Assembly: GCA_964605235.1 (NCBI GenBank)
Contig: CAZSBB010000008.1
Span: 82,534 to 146,533 of the forward strand
DNA from: CAZSBB01 sp964605235
GTDB lineage: Bacteria; Planctomycetota; Phycisphaerae; Phycisphaerales; Phycisphaeraceae
Reading direction: 5' to 3'
DNA length: 64,000 nt
Positions within the stretch are counted from its first letter, which is position 1. Each line of letters opens with the position of its first letter. Made by a program: the position numbers and the translations under genes. Below are positions 25,780-33,482 of the stretch, in pieces. The notes beneath the pieces were generated by a model that was not told the DNA's origin, did not search any database, and saw only the letters and a list, made by a program, of their open reading frames with translations.

Positions 25780-27171
25780 ATGGGCAAACGCATCATGCTG
25801 GTGGAAGATGAAGCCGTCCTGCGCGAATCGCTGGCGGAGTTGCTCGCCGACGAAGGCTATGAAGTGCTGCAGGCGGGCGACGGGAAATCCGCGCACGATC
25901 TGGCGCTGACGCAGCCGGTCGATGTGGTGCTCTCGGACGTGCGCATGCCGGCGATGGATGGGCTGACGCTGCTGGGGCATCTCAAGAAGATTCAGCCGCA
26001 GACGCCGGTCATCATGCTCACCGCCTACGGCACCGTCGAAAGCGCCGTGCAGGCGATGCGCCAGGGCGCGTCCGACTACCTGCTCAAACCCGTGCAGTTC
26101 GACGATGTGCTCATCCGGGTGCAGCGCGCCCTGGAGTTCGGCGAGCTGACCCGCAATCAGCAGCGGATGACCGACGAACTCGCGGCCGGCAGCTTGTTCC
26201 ACAACCTTGTGGGCGACTCCCCGCCCATGCGCAAGCTCTTCGACATGGTGCGCAAGCTCTCGACCGTCAAGAGCAGCGTCCTGCTCGTGGGCGAGTCCGG
26301 CACCGGCAAGGAACTGTTCGCCCGCGCCATCCACTTCAACGGCATCACGCGCGACAAGCCCTTTGTCCCGGTCAACTGCGGCGCCATTCCTGAGTCGCTG
26401 ATCGAATCCGAACTGTTCGGCCACCGCCGGGGCGCCTTCACCGGCGCCATCCGCGACAAGATCGGCTTCTTTGAAGCCGCCAACGGTGGGACCATCTTCC
26501 TCGATGAAATCTCCACTTTACCCGTGAGCGTGCAAAGCGCCCTGCTGCGGGTGCTTGAGGAACGCGCGGTGACCCCGGTGGGCGACACCCGCAGTCGGCC
26601 GCTGGAGGTGCGGGTCATTGCCGCCTCCAATCGCGACCTGGAACGCATGGTCGAAGCCCGCGAGTTCCGCGAAGACCTGCTTTACCGCTTGAATGTGGTC
26701 AAGCTCATGCTCCCGGCCCTGCGCCAGCGCAAGGAAGACATCCCCCAACTGGTGTCCCACTTCCTGAACAAGTACGTCCGCGAGCTCAACAAGCCGGTGT
26801 CCGGCATCACCAACGGCGCCATGCGCGCGATGCTGACCCACGAATGGCGCGGCAACGTGCGCGAACTGGAAAACGTCATCGAGCGCGCGGTCATCTTCGC
26901 CGAGGGCCGGGAGATCGGCATCGAGGATCTGCCGTTTGCCGCCGAGAGCGTCGATGACGCCGCCGGGGATGATCTGAAGGAAGCCCTGCGCCAATTCGAG
27001 CGTCAGCACATCATGCACAGCCTGCGGCAGCGGCAGTACGACAAAGCCGAGACCGCCAAATGCCTGGGCATCGGCCTGTCGAGCCTGTACCGCAAGCTCG
27101 AGGAACTGGACATTCCCAAGAACCTCGATGAGCTGGACAAAGCAGCGCGGGAAGAACGCCTCGGGCCGTGA
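25780..27171 (+). CDS. Sigma-54-dependent response regulator (NtrC family)
   Basis: The 463-residue protein has the three classical parts. The receiver (1-120) has acidic residues in LVEDEAVL, the phospho-acceptor Asp53 in VLSDVRMPAMDG and Lys in YLLKPV. The central AAA+ domain has Walker A GESGTGKE, the sigma-54-contacting loop GAFTGA, Walker B GTIFLDEIS, and the Arg-finger region REDLLYRLNVV. The C-terminal Fis-type helix-turn-helix is DKAETAKCLGIGLSSLYRKLEEL. It activates sigma-54 promoters by ATP hydrolysis after phosphorylation. The kinase genes at 28716 and 29802, and several -24/-12 promoters in front of cytochrome genes, make it the prime candidate regulator of the electron-transfer genes (inference). 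Confidence 0.95.
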   Translation: MGKRIMLVEDEAVLRESLAELLADEGYEVLQAGDGKSAHDLALTQPVDVVLSDVRMPAMDGLTLLGHLKKIQPQTPVIMLTAYGTVESAVQAMRQGASDYLLKPVQFDDVLIRVQRALEFGELTRNQQRMTDELAAGSLFHNLVGDSPPMRKLFDMVRKLSTVKSSVLLVGESGTGKELFARAIHFNGITRDKPFVPVNCGAIPESLIESELFGHRRGAFTGAIRDKIGFFEAANGGTIFLDEISTLPVSVQSALLRVLEERAVTPVGDTRSRPLEVRVIAASNRDLERMVEAREFREDLLYRLNVVKLMLPALRQRKEDIPQLVSHFLNKYVRELNKPVSGITNGAMRAMLTHEWRGNVRELENVIERAVIFAEGREIGIEDLPFAAESVDDAAGDDLKEALRQFERQHIMHSLRQRQYDKAETAKCLGIGLSSLYRKLEELDIPKNLDELDKAAREERLGP

Positions 27172-27180
27172 GACGCATCT

Positions 27181-27251
27181 TGTAGGTCCGGGCTTGCCCG
27201 GACAGGCGTGAACCAAACGTGAAATCCTGTCCGGGCAAGCCCGGACCTACA
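27181..27251. repeat. 26-bp perfect inverted repeat after the response regulator gene
   Basis: The arm 27181-27206, beginning TGTAGGTCCGGGCTTGCC, is inverted exactly at 27226-27251, with 19 bases between. A degenerate copy is at 11395-11463. It starts ten bases after the regulator's stop codon and separates it from the convergent YgbA gene. It may act as a transcription barrier, although no U-tract follows. Confidence 0.6.
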
Positions 27252-27323
27252 AATCAACCGCGCGCCCAGCGTCCCACCTTCCTGGGCTTTCTCACCCGTG
27301 GGACCATTCGCCTCCGCCCCGTC

Positions 27324-27692
27324 TCAAAAGAACATGTGCCAGAGGTAATCAATCCGCCCCGTCAGCAGCATCCGCATGCCCGAGGACTTCATGACCTGGC
27401 GAATCTGCTGGCGATACTGCGGGGCATAGCAATGCTTCGGGCAGTGCTTGCACGCCGGCTTGGGGTGCATGGGGCAGACGCTGCGTTTAACGAAAGCATG
27501 CGCCAGCAGGCGGGCGCAATCGGGACATAAATGCAGTTCTGAGCCGGCGATAGCTTGCACATCGTGGGTTTTGAGCTGCACTTCCCCCGCCGGCCGATCG
27601 TGATGATGCGTCCGGCAATACAGGCTGATGAAGCGCGCCAACGTGCGCAGATCGCGCAACGTGTCCGGTTGGAGGGGGCGGGTGGCGTTCAT
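27324..27692 (-). CDS. YgbA-like nitrous-oxide-stimulated promoter family protein
   Basis: This 122-residue Cys-rich protein shows the YgbA_NO family pattern: an N-terminal helix with LARFISLYCRTHHH, then LCPDCARLLAHAFVKRSVCPMHPKPACKHCPKHCY and APQYRQQIRQVMKSSGMRMLL. In enterobacteria ygbA belongs to the nitric-oxide-responsive NsrR regulon and is linked to recovery from nitrosative stress. The Cys cluster suggests metal binding. It lies between the response regulator and the sensor genes but in the opposite orientation, and is divergent from the PhnD-like gene at 27774. Confidence 0.8.
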   Translation of the reverse strand: MNATRPLQPDTLRDLRTLARFISLYCRTHHHDRPAGEVQLKTHDVQAIAGSELHLCPDCARLLAHAFVKRSVCPMHPKPACKHCPKHCYAPQYRQQIRQVMKSSGMRMLLTGRIDYLWHMFF

Positions 27693-27720
27693 GTCCTGTT
27701 ATCATGCAAACCCGCCGCCA

Positions 27721-27761
27721 AAAGGACAAGATAATCCTGTTTTTTTGGCGCGCCTTTTGTT
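27721..27761 (+). promoter_or_regulatory. Candidate regulatory element and weak sigma-54-like promoter before the PhnD-like gene
   Basis: AAAGGACAAGATAATC (27721-27736) is followed by TTTTGGCGCGC. The stretch TGGCGCG-CCTT-TTGTT (27746-27761) resembles a -24/-12 promoter with correct GG-to-G spacing, but has T instead of C in the -12 GC pair. The same two blocks occur at 49465-49491, where the -12 element is perfect. This is less certain than the other sigma-54 sites. Confidence 0.35.
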
Positions 27762-27773
27762 TAGGGTCCTGGC

Positions 27774-28709
27774 ATGAAATGGTTGGTCCTCGTCTTACTG
27801 GTGCTGTGCGCCACGCTGATCGCGGGCCTGGTGGTTTGCCGGGAGCTGCGGCTGTCGGAGCAGGAACGCCAACTGGCGGTGACCCACCCGCACGGGCTGC
27901 CCCACGCGCAGCCGGCTCATGATCCCAACGCCATTCATCTGGGCATCGTGCCGGAGCGCGACATTTTCGAGCAGCGGCAGCGCTACCGGGCGCTGATGGA
28001 TTATCTGCAGACGCAGATCCAACGCCCCATCGAACTGGTCACCGTCAACACCTACGCCAGCATTTTGCGTGAGTTTGACGAAGGCAGCATCGACGGCGCG
28101 TTTCTGGGCTCCATGGTCGCCAAGCAGGCGATGGAGCAGCAGCAGGCGGTGCTGGTGCTCAAGACCGAATACGTCGGCGGCGCCACCACCTACCGGGGCG
28201 TGCTGTTCGTGCGCGACGATTCGCCGGTCTGGTCCCCCGCCGACCTGGGCGGACGTTCCATCGGCTGCGTGATGACCACCACCGCCGGCGAGTTGTTCGC
28301 CCGGTACATCCTGCAACGTGAAGGACTCAATCGTTTGCCGCACCCGCCCCGGCTGCGTTCGGTGGGCACACATGATGAGGTGGTGCGCGAGGTGGCGGAA
28401 GGTCGGCTCGACGCCGGCTGCGCCAAGGATCAACGCCTGGACGCCTGGGAAGCGCAAACGGGCGTAAAGCTGCGCCGGCTGGCGACCAGCGCCCAGGTGC
28501 CCAGCAACGCCCTGCTGTTGCGGAAGCTGGCGGCCGAGGAATTGCAGCCGCTGCTGGGCCCGGCGTTGCTGAACCTGCATGAATCCGACGCCGGCCGGGC
28601 CGCGCTCGCCGCCTTCGGCGCGGTGCGGTTTGTGCCGTGTTACCCGCAGGAATATGACGTGATTGATCAGATGACCGCCGCCGGCCCGGTCCCGCCGGCT
28701 TCGGAGTGA
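27774..28709 (+). CDS. PhnD-like periplasmic substrate-binding protein
   Basis: The 311-residue protein has an N-terminal membrane segment (residues 2-22) that may be an uncleaved anchor. It then has a two-lobed binding domain of the phosphate/phosphite/phosphonate type: IHLGIVPERDIFEQRQRYRALMDYLQTQI, YASILREFDEGSIDGAFLGSMVA, ADLGGRSIGCVMTTTAGELFARYIL and EVAEGRLDAGCAKDQRL. No transporter genes follow. Instead the next two genes encode a HAMP protein and a histidine kinase, so it probably works as a ligand sensor feeding the signalling proteins rather than as a transporter part. The ligand is unknown; an oxyanion would fit the fold. The gap to the next gene is six bases. Confidence 0.78.
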   Translation: MKWLVLVLLVLCATLIAGLVVCRELRLSEQERQLAVTHPHGLPHAQPAHDPNAIHLGIVPERDIFEQRQRYRALMDYLQTQIQRPIELVTVNTYASILREFDEGSIDGAFLGSMVAKQAMEQQQAVLVLKTEYVGGATTYRGVLFVRDDSPVWSPADLGGRSIGCVMTTTAGELFARYILQREGLNRLPHPPRLRSVGTHDEVVREVAEGRLDAGCAKDQRLDAWEAQTGVKLRRLATSAQVPSNALLLRKLAAEELQPLLGPALLNLHESDAGRAALAAFGAVRFVPCYPQEYDVIDQMTAAGPVPPASE

Positions 28710-28715
28710 TGGGCG

Positions 28716-29759
28716 ATGCTGCGGCGCAAGCTCATGCTGATTCTTGGCGCGGTCGTGCTGCTGCTGGTGGCGATGGCGGCCGGGTCGCTGGCGCTGCTGC
28801 AGGATGTGCTGGAGCGCCAGGACCATCTGACCAACGAAGCCCTGGCGGGCATCGATCACGCCAATGCCGTCAACACCGATCTGGCGCGCATTCAGGTGGA
28901 GTTGTACCAGTTGCAGTTGCACAGCAAGCATCGGCTGGACAGTCTGATTGACGCGGTGGAAACGCTGCATCGGACCATCGCCCTGCTGGGGGAACACCAT
29001 GAAATCCGCGAAACGCCCACCGACACGGAATTCGCCGACCTGAGCGCCATCTTTACCCGCTTCGAACGCAGCGTCGGGGCGCTGGCGACCGCGCGCGACC
29101 CGGAGCTGGCGCTGCTGCACAACCAGGAGGCGATCACCCAGACGATCGCCATGCAGCGTCTGGGCATGGCGATCAGCGCCGACCTGCGCGACCATGCCGG
29201 CGCGGACCATCACGCGTTGACCAGGCGGTTCCGCTGGACGGTCATCGGGCTGACGGTGGTGTTCCTGCTGGTGATCAATGTGTCGATCGTGGTGCTGGTG
29301 CAGATCGGCCGGATGGTGGTCGAGCCGGTCGAGCAACTGGTGGACGCCAGCCGGGCCTTGGGGCGGGGGCAGTTCGACACCCGGGTGGACCTCGCCCAGC
29401 ATGACGAGTTCGACGAACTGGCGCAGGCGTTCAACCAACTGGCGCAGGAGCTGCAAGCCACCGACGAACGCCGGCTGGAAGTGCTGCGGCAGGTGGGCCT
29501 GACGCTGAATCATGAGCTGAACAACGCCATGGCGATCATCGAACTGCAACTGCAGCTGCTGGGCAAGCAATCCGGCGGGGACCCCGCCCAGGCCAAGGCG
29601 CTCCAGCGGATTCACCACAGCCTGCAGCGGATGACCGAAACCGTGCAGAACCTCCGCAATGTTCGCCGAATCGTGCTGATGGAGTATGCTTCAGGCCTGC
29701 AGATGCTCAACCTGCAGGAGAGCATCAAGGAGCAGGCCGACACGACTGCCACCGAGTAA
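28716..29759 (+). CDS. HAMP sensor with DHp (HisKA) domain but no ATPase domain
   Basis: The 347-residue protein has a first membrane helix (7-30), a periplasmic helical sensor (about 30-170), a second membrane helix (about 173-195), and a HAMP domain (VEPVEQLVDASRALGRGQFDTRV). A dimerisation helix follows with the H-box-like LRQVGLTLNHELNNAMAIIELQLQLL. It ends about 60 residues later with no N-, G1- or G2-box, so the kinase catalytic domain is missing. The stop codon is not followed by a matching frame. It could be phosphorylated by, or modulate, the complete kinase encoded 42 bases downstream. Confidence 0.78.
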   Translation: MLRRKLMLILGAVVLLLVAMAAGSLALLQDVLERQDHLTNEALAGIDHANAVNTDLARIQVELYQLQLHSKHRLDSLIDAVETLHRTIALLGEHHEIRETPTDTEFADLSAIFTRFERSVGALATARDPELALLHNQEAITQTIAMQRLGMAISADLRDHAGADHHALTRRFRWTVIGLTVVFLLVINVSIVVLVQIGRMVVEPVEQLVDASRALGRGQFDTRVDLAQHDEFDELAQAFNQLAQELQATDERRLEVLRQVGLTLNHELNNAMAIIELQLQLLGKQSGGDPAQAKALQRIHHSLQRMTETVQNLRNVRRIVLMEYASGLQMLNLQESIKEQADTTATE

Positions 29760-29801
29760 TGTGCTGGGCACGCACCAGCCGGGGGAACTGAGCCGCGCAC
29801 C

Positions 29802-31178
29802 ATGGATCACCCGCCGCCGCTGGATCGTCGCACGCCGCTGTTGGACCAGCTTGACTGGTTTGTGCGTCTGCGCTGGGTGGCGGGGGCGACGGTCATCATT
29901 GCCGCGCTGGTGGATTTCAACTGGCTGCATGCCGTGGAGCGCCCGGGCCGGCTGGTGGCGGTGGGCATCGCCCTGCTGGCGTGCAACCTCGGCTACGCGC
30001 TGGCGCTGCCCCGGTTGCGGAAGCATCCGCGGCAGAAAGTGGCGTTGGATGCGGTCGCCCTGCTGCAGGTGGGGCTGGACCTGGCGCTGCTGACCTTGCT
30101 GACGCTATGGACCGGCGCGTTGCAATCGCCGCTGCTGGGCTTTTTTGTGTTTCACATGCTGTTCGCCAGCCTGCTGTTGCCGCGCTTCATGGCGTACGGC
30201 GCGATGGGTCAGGCGGTGGTGCTCATGGCGGTCGGGCTGCACACGCTGGGGGCCTGGCCCACCACGCGCGGCGAAGCCATGGTTCTGGGCGGCTGGATTC
30301 TCACCTTGCTGTTTACCGTCTACCTCACCAGCACCATCGCCAGTCGGCTCAAGCAGCAGCAGCGCCGCCTGATCCGCCAGAATCGGCAGATTCGCCGCAT
30401 TGGTCGCCGCTTGCAGCAGCAGCAGCAGGCGATGATTCAGCATGAGAAGATGATCGCCATGGGCACGCTGGCGGCCGGCGTGGCGCACGAGATCGCCAAT
30501 CCGCTGGCGAGCATGGACAGCCTGTTGCAGCTCATGCAGCGCAATCCCGATAAGCCGCGCCCCGGCGCGCTGGGCACGCTGCGCACGCAGGTGGAGCGCA
30601 TCGGCGGCATCCTCCGGCAGATGAACAACTTCTCCCATCCGGTGGATGTGCAGTGGCAACGCCTGCCGGTGGCGGAGTTGCTCGAACAGAGCGTCGCCAT
30701 TCTGCGGTTCGACAAACGCACCAAGGGCGTGGCGCTGGAAACCACCGTGGCGCCGGACGCTGGGGAAGTGAGCGTGCAGGCCCAGGCGATCCAGCAGGTG
30801 CTGGTGAACCTGCTGATCAACGCGGTGGATGCGGTCGCGCAGACGCCTGCGCCGCGGATCGTGGTTGCCGGCCGACGGGAGGGCGACCAGGTGGTGCTGG
30901 AGGTGGCGGACAACGGCCCGGGGGTGCCCGCCGGCGTTCAGGCGCGGATTTTTGAGCCGTTCTACACCACCAAACCGGTGGGCAAAGGCACCGGGCTGGG
31001 GCTGTCGATCAGTTACAAGCTGGTGCAGAGCCACGGGGGCACGATCAGCGTGCAGAACCACCCCGACGGCGGCGCGGTGTTCCGGGTGATGCTCCCGGCG
31101 CAGGGCAGCCAGCCGAGTGCCGCCGGGATGGAACCGCAGGCGCCCACCCCCGCCGCGGAACCCGACGCCCGTTCCTAG
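29802..31178 (+). CDS. NtrB-like membrane histidine kinase
   Basis: The 458-residue protein has about six N-terminal membrane helices (residues 25-185), a Gln/Arg-rich coiled coil (190-225), the H-box MGTLAAGVAHEIANPLASMDSLL, and a full ATPase domain: N-box VLVNLLINAVDAV, G1 VADNGPGVP, F-box FEPFYTTKPVGKG and G2 GTGLGLSISYKLVQSHGG. The H-box is of the kind that pairs with NtrC-family regulators. It is the likely partner of the regulator at 25780. The cytochrome operon's sigma-54 promoter begins 90 bases after its stop codon. Confidence 0.92.
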   Translation: MDHPPPLDRRTPLLDQLDWFVRLRWVAGATVIIAALVDFNWLHAVERPGRLVAVGIALLACNLGYALALPRLRKHPRQKVALDAVALLQVGLDLALLTLLTLWTGALQSPLLGFFVFHMLFASLLLPRFMAYGAMGQAVVLMAVGLHTLGAWPTTRGEAMVLGGWILTLLFTVYLTSTIASRLKQQQRRLIRQNRQIRRIGRRLQQQQQAMIQHEKMIAMGTLAAGVAHEIANPLASMDSLLQLMQRNPDKPRPGALGTLRTQVERIGGILRQMNNFSHPVDVQWQRLPVAELLEQSVAILRFDKRTKGVALETTVAPDAGEVSVQAQAIQQVLVNLLINAVDAVAQTPAPRIVVAGRREGDQVVLEVADNGPGVPAGVQARIFEPFYTTKPVGKGTGLGLSISYKLVQSHGGTISVQNHPDGGAVFRVMLPAQGSQPSAAGMEPQAPTPAAEPDARS

Positions 31179-31267
31179 TGGCGGGAAGCCGCCGGGACGG
31201 CAGGTCCAAAAACCGGGAATCGCCGGCCGTAACCCCAGCATTTTCAGGCATTACATCCCGTTTCCGG

Positions 31268-31283
31268 TGGCACGCTTCGTGCT
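31268..31283 (+). promoter_or_regulatory. Sigma-54 (-24/-12) promoter of the inner-membrane cytochrome operon
   Basis: TGGCACG-CTTC-GTGCT matches the consensus TGGCACG-N4-TTGCW at all but one of the conserved positions, with GG and GC exactly ten bases apart. Transcription would start near 31294, giving a 37-base leader before the GTG at 31331. A GGAAC-N9-GTTCC dyad lies about 100 bases upstream at 31157-31175. Confidence 0.75.
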
Positions 31284-31330
31284 CTGGTTCAGTGGGCACG
31301 CTCCCGCCGCGTGGCCCAGGGATACCTGCC

Positions 31331-33472
31331 GTGTCGCGCCTGCTGCCTGCCATGTTCGTCGGGCTGATCGCACTGGGACTGCTCGTTCCCAGCGCCCGCG
31401 CCGAGACGCTCACCGACGCCCAGCTCGCCAATCGACGCTGCTTCAACTGCCATAGCCAGACCCGCATCGGTGAACTCACCGGCGACGAACGGCGCGGCAT
31501 GGTGCGCCTGGCGCCGGAGCAGACCGCGCTGGACCCCGCCCCGCGTCCGGGCCTGCTCATCACCGCCGGCACGCTGTCCCACGGCGTTCATGCCGACCTC
31601 GCCTGCACTTCCTGCCATGCTCAGGCCCAGAACCTCCCCCATTCCGTGCCCATGACCCAGGTCAACTGCGAAAGCTGCCACGCCGATGCGGCAGCGAACT
31701 TCCGGCGCGGGGCACACGCCGCCGCCGCGACCCGCCATGACCAGCTGGCGCCCACCTGCGTGACCTGCCACGGGTCGCACGACATCCGCCCCAAGACCGA
31801 TCGCCAGTCAACCATCCACCCGTTCAACGCGATCCAGCTCTGCGGCAACTGCCACGAAAAGCACACCGCCAACCCCGACGGCACCGCGCCCCGGCAGCAC
31901 ATCGAAAATTACCTCGACTCCGTGCATGGTCAGGCGGTCAACAAAGGCGGGCTGCTGGTCGCGGCCACCTGCGTCGACTGCCATCGGGCTCATGACGTAT
32001 TGCCATCGAGCGATCCGCAGTCGGCGGCCCATCGCGGCAACATCCCCCAGACCTGCGGCCAGTGCCACCTGGGCGTCGCGGAAACCTACGCCAAGTCGAT
32101 CCATGGCCAGCTCGTCGCCGAGCAACGCCCCGACGCGCCGGTCTGCTCCGATTGCCATACCGCCCACGCCATCAGCCGCACCAGCACGCCCCAGTTCAAA
32201 CTGGACCTGGTCAATGAATGCGGCTCCTGCCACGACAAACCCCCGCGCAAGAGCACCACCGGCATCTCGCTGTACGACACCTTCCGCGCCAGCTACCACG
32301 GCCAGGTGACCGAGCTGGGCTCCACCCGCGCCGCCCGCTGCAGCGATTGCCACGGCGCTCATGACATCCGCCGGGTCGAGGACGCCGAGTCGCGCCTGGC
32401 GCTGCCGCATAACCGCGTGACCACCTGTCAGCAGTGCCACGAAAACGCCGACGCCAGCTTCGCCCAGTTCCACGCCCACGCCGACTTCCGCGACCGCCGC
32501 AACTATCCGGTGCTGTGGGCCGTGTGGATGTATTTCATCATCGTCATGAGCTGCGCCTTCGGCTTCTTCGGGCTGCACTCGGTGCTGTGGTTCCTGCGCT
32601 CGCTGTACAACCGCGTCCGCCACGGCGCCCACCCGCGCCATGTCGCCCACGGCCACGCCATCGAACGCTTCAACAAGACCGACCGCATCAACCATGCTTT
32701 CGTCATCATCACCTTCTTCGGCCTGACCCTCACCGGCATGCCCCTGCTCTTCTCCGACACCGAGTGGGGCAAGTTCCTGGCGGCGTGCTTCGGCGGCGTC
32801 ACCGCGGCGGGCATCATTCACCGCCTCTTCGCCATCATCCTGGCGATCAACTTCCTGGTCCATGGCTGGGGCGTCCTCAAGCGCTTCCGCGAGCGCAAAG
32901 TCTCCTTCTGGCAATGGCTCTTCGGCCCCAACAGCATGGTGCCGCGCTGGAAGGACTTCACCGACTGCCTGGGCATGTGGCGCTGGTTCTTCGTCGGCGG
33001 ACAGAAACCCAAGTTCGATCGCTGGGTGTACTGGGAAAAATTCGACTACTGGGCGGAAATCTTCGGCACCGGCATCATCGGCGGCTCGGGCCTGCTGCTG
33101 TGGTTCCCCGAATTCTTCGCCCAGTTCATGCCCGGCTGGATGTTCAATGTCGCCACCATCGTCCACGGCTACGAAGCCATGCTCGCCGTCGGGTTCATCT
33201 TCACCATCCACTTCTTCAACGCCCACCTGCGCCTGGAGAAATTCCCGGTCGATGACGTGATGTTCACCGGCCGGCTGCCGGAGGAAGAGTTCAAGGAAGA
33301 GCGCCCGATGGAATACGAGCGCCTCGTCGCCGCCGGCGAGCTGGAGAAATACCGCGTCCCGGTCGCGCCGCGCTGGCATCGGCCGCTGGCGGTGCTGGCG
33401 GGCGTGGTGGCGATGGCGATCGGCACGACCATCGTGGCGCTGATCGTGCTGGCGGGTCTGGACTGGCTGTAA
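31331..33472 (+). CDS. CbcL-like quinol dehydrogenase: 11-heme cytochrome c fused to cytochrome b
   Basis: From a GTG at 31331 (AGGGAT about nine bases upstream) the protein has 713 residues. It has a cleavable signal peptide (MSRLLPAMFVGLIALGLLV..ARA), then 11 CXXCH heme c motifs (CFNCH, CTSCH, CESCH ... CQQCH) over about 370 residues. At least four membrane helices with conserved His follow (NHAFVIITFFGLTLTG, IIHRLFAIILAINFLVHGW, FNVATIVHGYEAMLAVGFIFTIHFF), like the FdnI/HydC cytochrome b family. Geobacter CbcL has the same architecture and passes electrons from menaquinol to the periplasm. By analogy this oxidises quinol in the inner membrane. The next gene starts 10 bases downstream. Confidence 0.85.
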   Translation: MSRLLPAMFVGLIALGLLVPSARAETLTDAQLANRRCFNCHSQTRIGELTGDERRGMVRLAPEQTALDPAPRPGLLITAGTLSHGVHADLACTSCHAQAQNLPHSVPMTQVNCESCHADAAANFRRGAHAAAATRHDQLAPTCVTCHGSHDIRPKTDRQSTIHPFNAIQLCGNCHEKHTANPDGTAPRQHIENYLDSVHGQAVNKGGLLVAATCVDCHRAHDVLPSSDPQSAAHRGNIPQTCGQCHLGVAETYAKSIHGQLVAEQRPDAPVCSDCHTAHAISRTSTPQFKLDLVNECGSCHDKPPRKSTTGISLYDTFRASYHGQVTELGSTRAARCSDCHGAHDIRRVEDAESRLALPHNRVTTCQQCHENADASFAQFHAHADFRDRRNYPVLWAVWMYFIIVMSCAFGFFGLHSVLWFLRSLYNRVRHGAHPRHVAHGHAIERFNKTDRINHAFVIITFFGLTLTGMPLLFSDTEWGKFLAACFGGVTAAGIIHRLFAIILAINFLVHGWGVLKRFRERKVSFWQWLFGPNSMVPRWKDFTDCLGMWRWFFVGGQKPKFDRWVYWEKFDYWAEIFGTGIIGGSGLLLWFPEFFAQFMPGWMFNVATIVHGYEAMLAVGFIFTIHFFNAHLRLEKFPVDDVMFTGRLPEEEFKEERPMEYERLVAAGELEKYRVPVAPRWHRPLAVLAGVVAMAIGTTIVALIVLAGLDWL

Positions 33473-33482
33473 GGAGCAGGTC

